From Pseudomonas sp. (lineage in GTDB: Bacteria; Pseudomonadota; Gammaproteobacteria; Pseudomonadales; Pseudomonadaceae): 46,555 bases of DNA. A model generated the notes under the pieces. The model did no database searches, was not told the DNA's origin, and saw nothing but the letters and a program-made list of their open reading frames with translations. The number at the start of each line of letters is the position of its first letter. The stretch's first letter is position 1. The stretch covers positions 1 through 46,555 of the forward strand of contig SKFV01000142.1 of assembly GCA_007117785.1 (NCBI GenBank), in the 5' to 3' direction. Below, one piece after another: positions 8,565 through 15,476 of this stretch. A program made the position numbers and the translations under genes.

Positions 8565-8589
8565 TCGGGGCTGTCGCTGACAGCCCCGA
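8565..8589 (+). promoter_or_regulatory. 11-bp perfect hairpin just after spuD
   Basis: TCGGGGCTGTC (8565-8575) pairs perfectly with GACAGCCCCGA (8579-8589) around a 3-nt loop, seven bases after the spuD stop. CCCCTTGTC follows rather than a T run, so full termination is unlikely. Such hairpins after binding-protein genes typically protect the 3' end and let the receptor be made in excess of the permease. That role is inferred. Confidence 0.6.
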
Positions 8590-8620
8590 CCCCTTGTCAA
8601 AGATTGGCTGGAGTTCATCT

Positions 8621-9757
8621 ATGGTAGGCGCAGTGGGGGCAATGAAGCAGGCGCAGGAAAAGGCCGGTGCGGTCGAATTCGTGCGTATAGAGGGGGTCAG
8701 CAAGCAGTTTGACGATGCCCTGGCTGTGGATGACGTCAATCTGAGTATCAATCGTGGTGAGATCTTTGCCCTGCTGGGTGGTTCCGGCTCGGGTAAATCG
8801 ACCTTGCTGCGCATGCTGGCCGGCTTCGAGCGGCCAACCAAGGGCCGGGTATTTCTCGACGGCCAGGATATTACCGATCTGCCGCCCTATCAGCGGCCGA
8901 TCAACATGATGTTCCAGTCCTACGCGCTCTTTCCGCACATGACGGTGGCGCAGAACATTGCCTTCGGCCTCAAGCAGGACCGTATGAGTCGCGCGGATAT
9001 CGACGCGCGGGTGGCGGAGATGCTCAAGCTGGTGCAAATGAGCCAGTACGCCAAGCGCAAACCGCACCAGTTGTCGGGTGGCCAGCGTCAGCGTGTGGCA
9101 CTCGCCCGCTCCCTGGCGAAAAGTCCCAAACTCCTGTTGCTCGACGAGCCGATGGGGGCGCTGGACAAGAAATTGCGCAGCCAGATGCAGCTGGAGCTGG
9201 TGGAAATCATTGAACGGGTCGGCGTGACCTGCATCATGGTCACCCATGATCAGGAAGAGGCCATGACCATGGCCCAGCGCATCGCCATCATGCATCAGGG
9301 CTGGATAGCCCAGGTCGGCAGCCCGGTGGATATTTACGAAAGCCCGAACAGCCGCCACGTGGCTGAATTTATCGGCAGTGTGAATGTGTTCGAGGGTGAA
9401 CTGGTGGCCGACATGGAAGACCATGCGATCATTGAGTGCCCGCAGCTGGATCGCCCGATCTATATCGGCCATGGCGTCAGTACCCGTGCCGAAGACAAGA
9501 AAGTGACCTACGCCCTGCGTCCGGAAAAGGTCTACATGAGCCTCGACAAGCCGGAAGGTGATTACAACTGGGCACATGGCCTGGTGCATGACATTGCCTA
9601 CCTGGGCGGTCATTCGGTTTATTACCTCAAGCTCGACAGTGGCCAGATTGTGCAGGCCTTTGTGCCTAACACCGAGCGACGCTTGCCGCGCCCGACCTGG
9701 GACGATCAGGTGTTCATCAGCTGGGAAGATGGTGCCGGCGTGGTGCTGCAAGGATGA
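8621..9757 (+). CDS. spuF: Polyamine ABC transporter ATP-binding protein
   Basis: Cytoplasmic ATPase powering polyamine import (PotG/PotA type). The 378-residue protein has an N-terminal ABC domain with Walker A GGSGSGKST at about 53-61, Q-loop MMFQSYALFPHMTV, signature LSGGQRQRVALARSL, Walker B LLLLDEPMGALD and the switch His in MVTHDQEEAMTMA. The C-terminal third is a TOBE-type regulatory domain (VTYALRPEKVYM, HDIAYLGGHSVYYLKL). I start it at the ATG at 8621, eight bases after CTGGAG. A TTG at 8594 and an ATG at 8642 are alternatives. The stop overlaps the next start (ATGA). Confidence 0.94.
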   Translation: MVGAVGAMKQAQEKAGAVEFVRIEGVSKQFDDALAVDDVNLSINRGEIFALLGGSGSGKSTLLRMLAGFERPTKGRVFLDGQDITDLPPYQRPINMMFQSYALFPHMTVAQNIAFGLKQDRMSRADIDARVAEMLKLVQMSQYAKRKPHQLSGGQRQRVALARSLAKSPKLLLLDEPMGALDKKLRSQMQLELVEIIERVGVTCIMVTHDQEEAMTMAQRIAIMHQGWIAQVGSPVDIYESPNSRHVAEFIGSVNVFEGELVADMEDHAIIECPQLDRPIYIGHGVSTRAEDKKVTYALRPEKVYMSLDKPEGDYNWAHGLVHDIAYLGGHSVYYLKLDSGQIVQAFVPNTERRLPRPTWDDQVFISWEDGAGVVLQG

Positions 9758-10659
9758 AGGCGCTGCTGTCGCGGTTCTTGCCCAGCGGCCGCGCACTGGT
9801 TATCAGTGTGCCCTTTCTCTGGCTGCTGCTGTTCTTCCTGCTGCCCTTTGCCATCGTCCTCAAGATCAGCTTTTCCGAAGCGGCCATTGCCGTGCCGCCC
9901 TACCAGCCATTGCTGCAGTACGCCCAGCAAACGCTGAATGTGGTACTTAACTTCGGCAACTATCTGTTCATTACCCAGGACGGTCTGTATCTGGCGGCCT
10001 ATCTCAGTTCACTGAAAATTGCCCTGATCACCACCCTGATCTGTCTCTGCCTTGGTTACCCGATGGCCTATGCCATTGCCCGCGCGCCACGCGAGCGGCA
10101 GTTGGTCTACCTGTTGCTGATTATCATGCCGACCTGGACAGCGATCCTGATCCGCGTCTATGCCTGGATGGGCATTCTCAGTAGCGGTGGTCTGCTCAAC
10201 AGTACCCTGCTCTCGCTCGGGCTGATCAGCTCGCCGCTGCAGATCCTGAATACCAATACCGCCGTGTATATCGGCCTGGTCTATGCCTATCTGCCGTTCA
10301 TGATCCTGCCGCTGTATGCCAACCTGGTGAAGCATGACAACACCCTGCTGGAAGCAGCCATGGATCTGGGAGCCGGGCGCATCAAGGCGTTCTGGAAGGT
10401 CACTATTCCGCTGTCCAAGGGAGGCATCATCACCGGCGCCATGCTGGTGTTCATCCCTGTGGTCGGTGAGTTCGTCGTCCCCGAACTGCTGGGCGGCCCG
10501 GAAACCCTGATGATCGGCAAGGTGCTCTGGCAGGAGTTCTTCAACAACCGTGACTGGCCGGTAGCTTCTGCACTGGCAATCATCATGTTGTTGATACTGA
10601 TTATTCCGATCACCCTGTTCCATTACACCCAGGCCCGGGAAATGGAGAAAAACGGATGA
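9754..10659 (+). CDS. spuG: Polyamine ABC transporter permease (PotH/PotB type)
   Basis: One of two inner-membrane permeases of the polyamine importer. The 301 residues have six predicted hydrophobic segments, starting with LVISVPFLWLLLFFLLPFAI near residue 15. The binding-protein-dependent transport EAA loop is visible as EAAMDLGAGRIKAFWKVTIP, the coupling helix that contacts SpuF. It overlaps spuF by four bases and spuH by four bases (both ATGA), so the three genes are translationally coupled with expected 1:1 permease stoichiometry. Confidence 0.94.
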   Translation: MKALLSRFLPSGRALVISVPFLWLLLFFLLPFAIVLKISFSEAAIAVPPYQPLLQYAQQTLNVVLNFGNYLFITQDGLYLAAYLSSLKIALITTLICLCLGYPMAYAIARAPRERQLVYLLLIIMPTWTAILIRVYAWMGILSSGGLLNSTLLSLGLISSPLQILNTNTAVYIGLVYAYLPFMILPLYANLVKHDNTLLEAAMDLGAGRIKAFWKVTIPLSKGGIITGAMLVFIPVVGEFVVPELLGGPETLMIGKVLWQEFFNNRDWPVASALAIIMLLILIIPITLFHYTQAREMEKNG

Positions 10660-11477
10660 AAGAGCGCTATCTATTTTCCACCTCGATGCTGTGGATCGGG
10701 CTGGCCTTTATCTACATCCCGATGATCATCATGGTCATCTATTCCTTCAATGCCTCGCGCCTGGTCACCGTCTGGGGTGGCTTCTCGCTGCACTGGTATA
10801 CCGGCCTGCTGGATAACAGCCAGTTGATGAATGCGGTCAAACGCAGTCTGCAGATTGCCCTGTACACCGCCACCGCTGCGGTTGCCCTGGGCACACTGGC
10901 CGCCTTTGTAATGACGCGCATTCGGCGTTTTCGTGGTCGTACCCTGTTTTCTGGCCTGGTCACCGCACCCCTGGTCATGCCTGAAGTGATCACCGGTCTG
11001 TCCCTGTTGCTGTTGTTTGTCGCCATGGCACAACTGATCGGCTGGCCCGCCCAGCGTGGCATGCTGACCATCTGGATTGCCCACACCACCTTCAGTACCG
11101 CCTATGTCGCCATTGTGGTCAGCAGTCGCCTGCGCGAGCTGGACCAGTCAGTGGAAGAGGCGGCGATGGACCTGGGTGCACCGCCGTGGAAAACCTTCCT
11201 CCTGATCACAGTGCCGATGATTGCGCCCTCGATCTTCGCAGGGTGGCTGTTGGCTTTCACTCTGTCGCTGGATGACCTGGTACTGGCCAGCTTCGTCTCC
11301 GGCCCGGGGGCTACCACCTTGCCGATGGAGGTCTTCTCCTCGGTACGCCTGGGCGTGAAGCCGGAAATCAATGCCGTCGCCAGTCTGATATTGCTGGTGG
11401 TATCGGTGTTCACTTTCCTCGTCTGGCTAGCCGTGCGCAGCGCCGAGAAGCGCAACCGCGCCAACCCGTCCGAATAG
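10656..11477 (+). CDS. spuH: Polyamine ABC transporter permease (PotI/PotC type)
   Basis: Second permease of the importer, 273 residues with about six transmembrane helices. It opens with a short cytoplasmic tail and LWIGLAFIYIPMIIMVIYSF, and the coupling loop reads EEAAMDLGAPPWKTFLLITV. LDDLVLASFVSGPGATTLP is a conserved PotI/PotC stretch. It is the last gene of the spu run and is followed within 15 bases by a terminator-like hairpin. A polar, positively charged tail ends the protein. Confidence 0.94.
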   Translation: MKERYLFSTSMLWIGLAFIYIPMIIMVIYSFNASRLVTVWGGFSLHWYTGLLDNSQLMNAVKRSLQIALYTATAAVALGTLAAFVMTRIRRFRGRTLFSGLVTAPLVMPEVITGLSLLLLFVAMAQLIGWPAQRGMLTIWIAHTTFSTAYVAIVVSSRLRELDQSVEEAAMDLGAPPWKTFLLITVPMIAPSIFAGWLLAFTLSLDDLVLASFVSGPGATTLPMEVFSSVRLGVKPEINAVASLILLVVSVFTFLVWLAVRSAEKRNRANPSE

Positions 11478-11491
11478 CACTTGCCTTTTAC

Positions 11492-11514
11492 AGCAGACCC
11501 GCTAAGGGTCTGCT
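11492..11514 (+). terminator. Hairpin closing the spu operon
   Basis: AGCAGACCC (11492-11500) and GGGTCTGCT (11506-11514) form a perfect 9-bp stem with a 5-nt loop, 14 bases after the spuH stop. The tail TCACTTGTC is only weakly T-rich, so termination may be incomplete. Its place at the end of the operon supports the call. Confidence 0.65.
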
Positions 11515-11768
11515 TCACTTGTCAGTCCTGCTGCTTTAGCAATCAGCCCAAGGAGTGGTCTGTGCATGAAGGCGTATGTTAGACCGCTCGTCATGCAGCA
11601 TCTGCTATATTCAACCCATGGTTAAAGACGCGAAGAATAATTACCTGAGCTGGCATTGTGTTGTACGCCATCAACTTAACTAGTCATTGTTACCTGCATG
11701 GTTAGAATCAAGATCAAAGATAGTTATGCGCTTTTTGCTAATGTGTTTTGTAAGCCTTGGAGAGCAGA
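11515..11768 (+). promoter_or_regulatory. Leader region of the signalling island
   Basis: Gene-free stretch between the spu terminator and the receiver gene, visibly richer in A/T than the spu genes and therefore the likely promoter region of the signalling genes. It holds an inverted repeat TGCATGA (11563-11569) and TCATGCA (11591-11597), with a 21-base spacer and a TATATT just downstream (near 11606). No firm promoter can be assigned by eye. Confidence 0.35.
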
Positions 11769-12158
11769 ATGGCAGAGTTGAAAAGGGTGCTTTATGTCGA
11801 AGACGACCCGGATATTCGTGAGATAGCCAGCATGGCACTGGTTGATGTCGGTGGGCTTGAGTTGCTGGCCTGCGAATCCGGCGCCCAGGCGTTGCGAGCA
11901 GTGGATGGCTTTGCTCCTCAAATGATCCTGCTGGATGTGATGATGCCTGAAATGAACGGGCCGCAAACGCTGGCAGCACTGAAAGAGCAAGGTTCAGTTT
12001 CCGACCATACTGCGGTGGCTTTTATGACGGCAAAAGTCCATCCCGAGGAGCTGTTACGCTATAAGGAAATCGGTGTTAAGGAAGTGATTGCCAAGCCCTT
12101 TGATCCCATGTTGCTTGCGGACCAGTTGCGTGCGTTCTGGGGGCGATTCAATAGCTGA
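11769..12158 (+). CDS. Single-domain response regulator (stand-alone receiver)
   Basis: 129-residue CheY/Spo0F-like receiver with no output domain. The acidic pocket is E11-D12-D13, the phospho-acceptor Asp56 lies in ILLDVMMPEMNG, the switch Thr87 in FMTAK and the conserved Lys109 in AKPFDP. The ATG at 11769 is chosen because GGAG lies six bases upstream; the in-frame TTG at 11757 overlaps that site. It leads the island, 72 bp before a kinase that has no receiver of its own. It is therefore the obvious phosphate acceptor for one or both of the next two kinases and could shuttle phosphate to the HPt domain encoded at 20870-23314. The partner assignment is inference from gene order. Confidence 0.9.
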   Translation: MAELKRVLYVEDDPDIREIASMALVDVGGLELLACESGAQALRAVDGFAPQMILLDVMMPEMNGPQTLAALKEQGSVSDHTAVAFMTAKVHPEELLRYKEIGVKEVIAKPFDPMLLADQLRAFWGRFNS

Positions 12159-12230
12159 TAAGCGCCAGCTATAGGCCCTGTTGGCTTGGGTTCAGAGCAA
12201 AACCGTTTCAGGGTAGACAGGTGACCAGCT

Positions 12231-15200
12231 ATGCAACAACCCCCTCAGCCTGATAATGAAGCGCTCCGTCAGCGAGCGCTGATGTCAAGTGGGCTGCTCG
12301 ATAGCCTGGCTGAAGAGCGCTTCGATCGCATGACTCGCTTGGCGCAACGGCTGTTCCAGGTACCTATTGCTCTGATCACTCTGGTGGATGCTCAGCGGCA
12401 ATGGTTCAAGTCTTCACAGGGCCTTGATGTTACGGAAACCCCGCGCAGCCTGTCTTTCTGCGGGTATGCCATTTTGAGCGACCGGGTGCTGGTGATTGAG
12501 AACGCGCTGAATGATGAGCGATTTGCTGACAATCCTCTCGTTACTGGGCCCCCACATATCCGCTTTTATGCCGGCGCCCCGCTGAATTTTGCCGGTCATC
12601 GGATCGGTACGCTTTGTGTCATTGATGATAAACCACGCATTTTTTCAGCGCAGGATCAGAGTGCTCTCAGGGATATGGCTAACACCGTTGAGGCTCTGAT
12701 TATAGGCTCTGCGAGAGAGCGGCCCGATTTGGGGCTGGTATCGGACCTGGCCTTCGCGCACCGGATGATGGAGGGTATGCGGGAAGGCTTTTCTGTTATC
12801 TCTCCAGATGGTGTCCAACAGAAGGTTAATCCTGCCTTTTGCGCCATGACCGGGTTTTCCGCTGACGAACTGCTTGGGCAGAGACCGCCCTACCCTTATT
12901 GGCCAGAGGATCAGTATGCGGCAATCGAGCAAGCGTTAAGCACGACCGTGAGTGTTGGCAGCGGCCAGTTCGAGCTGATTTTCAAGAAAAAGAACGGTGA
13001 GCGCTTTCCGGTTGTTTTGTCGGTCAGCTCGCTCAAGGACGAACACGGCGAGCCTGTTTGTTTTTTCGCCAACATCCGTGACGTCAGCGCCGAGGTTGAG
13101 GCACAGCAGGCGCTAAAGGCCAGTAGGGATCAGTACGCCTCGCTGGTGGCCCATATACCGGGTGTGACCTACCGCTGCCTGCCCGACGAACACTGGACCA
13201 TGCTGTTTATCAGCAAACAGGTGGCATCGATCAGTGGATACAGCACCGAGGAGCTGCTCGAGAACGCCCGTATCAGCTATGCCAGGCTGATTCATCCCGA
13301 TGATGCAGACCGGGTTGAACGCGTTGTGCAACAAGCCATCACCGGTTGGCAGAGCTGGCATGTGGAATACCGTATCCGGCATAAACAGGGCGACTGGCGC
13401 TGGGTCGAGGAGCGCGGCCGCCCGGTGGCGGGTAACGCCGACCAGCCTGTACTTCTGGAGGGTTTTCTGGTTGATGTGACTCGTGATAAGCAAGCCCGAG
13501 AGCAACTGAACCGTAACCACGATGCGCTGTTCGTCCTCAATCGTATTGCCTGTCACGCGACGACCGACCTGAATGCAAAAATTGGCTTTGCTCTGGACCA
13601 GGCCAGAGAATTTCTACGCATGGATGCAGCCATCGTCAGCCAGATTGAGGGTGAGGTTTACTCTGTGCGCTGGCTGTCAGCCCCTCAAGGCTCTGGATTA
13701 GAGCCAGGGCAGCATTTTAGTCTTGGGGACACCTGGTGTCGGGTGCTGTTGAATGGCTTAGACGATGAGTTGTTGCTGCCGAACGCTACTGGCGCGGATT
13801 ATCGCGGCCACCCTTGCTATTCAAAGTTTCCTGTGGGCAGCTACATGGGTTTGGTGATCGAGGTCGAAAACCGGCTTTTTGGCACACTGAACTTTACCGC
13901 ACAGACTGCGCGCAGCAGTGATTTCGATGAGAGCGAGGCACTCTTTGCTCGTCTGCTGGCACAGTGGTTGGTCAACACGCTGGACGCTAACCTGAGCAAT
14001 CTTCGGCTGGACAAGCTGATGGCTCAGTTGCCAGGTACCTTGTATCAGTTCCGTCGCTTTCCGGATGGGCGCACAGTATTTCCTTTCAGCTCTCCGGGTA
14101 TCCGCACGCTGTATGGCATCAGCCCTCAGCAGGCAGCCGAAGATGCGACGGCAGCCTTCGAGCGGATTCATCCTGATGACCTACCGGTCATTGTCCAGTC
14201 CATCGAAGTGTCGGCAGACACCCTTGAGAACTGGCATGCCGCTTATCGCGTGCGTACTGATCAAGGTCAGTATCGTTGGGTGGCTGGAGAGGCACGGCCA
14301 GAACGTTTGGCGGACGGCAGTGTCCTTTGGCATGGGTTTATCCAGGATATTGACGCGCAGGAGCAGGTACGCCTGGCCATGGAGCGCAGTGAACAACGCT
14401 TGCGCAGCCTGTTTGAGTTTTCGCCGATTGGCATCGCGCTCAATGATCTCGAGACTGGCCAGTTTATCGATCTCAACCCGGCCCTGTTGGCGCCGACAGG
14501 CTATACACGAGAGGAATTCGTCAACCTCAGCTATTGGGATGTTACCCCCAAGGAATACGAATCGGAGGAAATCAAGGCGCTGGAGGGGCTCAAGAGCGAG
14601 GGCCGTTACGGGCCCTTTGAAAAGGAATACATCCGCAAGGATGGCAGCCGCTATCCGGTGCGGTTACAGGGTATGTTGACTCAGGATGCGGATGGTCGCG
14701 CGTTGATCTGGTTGCTGATCGAAGACATCAGCGAGCGGCGTCGGCTGGAGCGCATGAAGGGCCAGTTTATCGCTACCGTCAGCCATGAGCTGCGCACTCC
14801 CTTGACCTCAATCAGCGGTTCCCTGGGGTTGCTGGCGGGTGGGGCAGCAGGCAGTTTGCCGCAGAAGGCAGAATCTTTGGTGGCAACGGCATTGCGCAAT
14901 GCGCAGCGTCTTTCCTCCTTGATCAATGATCTGTTGGACATGGAGAAGTTGGTAGCGGGCAAGATGTCGATCAAGGCGCTGGAACAGCCTGTGTTGCCCG
15001 TGGTGCGAGAAGCTATCGAATCCATGCGGGACTATGCCAGCCGGCATCAGGTTGTGTTGCAACTGGTCAATCCGCTATCTGATGTACACGCTTTGGTGGA
15101 TGCTGAGCGCTTGATCCAGGCGATCAACAATCTGTTGTCCAATGCCGTCAAGTATTCACCTGAAGGCGACGTGGTCACTCTGGCCATGGCCATAGATAAC

Positions 15201-15449
15201 AACCGACTCCAGCTTTCGGTGCAAGACCGGGGGCCGGGTGTCGATCCGACATTCAAAGATCAGCTGTTCAAACGTTTTTCGCAGGCCGACAGTAGCGATA
15301 CCCGCAAATTACCCGGCACGGGGCTGGGGCTGGCCATTACCCGGGAGATCATCCACCAGTTGGGTGGTGAAGTGAGTTATGAGGATGCCCCCGGCGGTGG
15401 TAGCCGGTTTCAGATCTGCTTGCCCATCACAGAGGATCGACCTAAATGA
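12231..15449 (+). CDS. Soluble multi-sensor histidine kinase (GAF-PAS-PAS-GAF-PAS-PAS-HisKA-HATPase)
   Basis: 1072-residue sensor kinase with no transmembrane segment, so it senses cytoplasmic signals. The order is GAF at about 30-165 (FDRMTRLAQRLFQVPIALIT), PAS about 175-290, PAS with PAC about 295-420 (YRIRHKQGDWRWVEERGRP), a second GAF about 430-590, PAS about 595-715 (IHPDDLPVI, QYRWVAGEARPE) and PAS about 720-835. HisKA follows with phospho-acceptor His852 in FIATVSHELRTP, then an HATPase_c domain with NNLLSNAVKYSPEG, DRGPGV and GTGLGLAI. No receiver follows, so it needs a separate acceptor, probably the receiver encoded just upstream. The 3' third is duplicated in the next gene. Its stop overlaps the next start (ATGA). 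The ligand is unknown. Confidence 0.93.
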   Translation: MQQPPQPDNEALRQRALMSSGLLDSLAEERFDRMTRLAQRLFQVPIALITLVDAQRQWFKSSQGLDVTETPRSLSFCGYAILSDRVLVIENALNDERFADNPLVTGPPHIRFYAGAPLNFAGHRIGTLCVIDDKPRIFSAQDQSALRDMANTVEALIIGSARERPDLGLVSDLAFAHRMMEGMREGFSVISPDGVQQKVNPAFCAMTGFSADELLGQRPPYPYWPEDQYAAIEQALSTTVSVGSGQFELIFKKKNGERFPVVLSVSSLKDEHGEPVCFFANIRDVSAEVEAQQALKASRDQYASLVAHIPGVTYRCLPDEHWTMLFISKQVASISGYSTEELLENARISYARLIHPDDADRVERVVQQAITGWQSWHVEYRIRHKQGDWRWVEERGRPVAGNADQPVLLEGFLVDVTRDKQAREQLNRNHDALFVLNRIACHATTDLNAKIGFALDQAREFLRMDAAIVSQIEGEVYSVRWLSAPQGSGLEPGQHFSLGDTWCRVLLNGLDDELLLPNATGADYRGHPCYSKFPVGSYMGLVIEVENRLFGTLNFTAQTARSSDFDESEALFARLLAQWLVNTLDANLSNLRLDKLMAQLPGTLYQFRRFPDGRTVFPFSSPGIRTLYGISPQQAAEDATAAFERIHPDDLPVIVQSIEVSADTLENWHAAYRVRTDQGQYRWVAGEARPERLADGSVLWHGFIQDIDAQEQVRLAMERSEQRLRSLFEFSPIGIALNDLETGQFIDLNPALLAPTGYTREEFVNLSYWDVTPKEYESEEIKALEGLKSEGRYGPFEKEYIRKDGSRYPVRLQGMLTQDADGRALIWLLIEDISERRRLERMKGQFIATVSHELRTPLTSISGSLGLLAGGAAGSLPQKAESLVATALRNAQRLSSLINDLLDMEKLVAGKMSIKALEQPVLPVVREAIESMRDYASRHQVVLQLVNPLSDVHALVDAERLIQAINNLLSNAVKYSPEGDVVTLAMAIDNNRLQLSVQDRGPGVDPTFKDQLFKRFSQADSSDTRKLPGTGLGLAITREIIHQLGGEVSYEDAPGGGSRFQICLPITEDRPK

Positions 15450-15476
15450 GTCATGATCGACCTACCGAACCGCGGG
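14754..15476 (+). repeat. Direct repeat copy 1: kinase core plus next gene start
   Basis: This 723-bp segment matches 17003-17725 at a constant offset of 2249 bases, with no gap that I can find. It covers the HisKA and HATPase part of the first kinase, its stop, and the first ten codons of the next gene. By eye, identity is moderate at the 5' end and about 95% from 15111 onward, with the last 36 bases differing only at two positions next to the stop. Confidence 0.88.
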
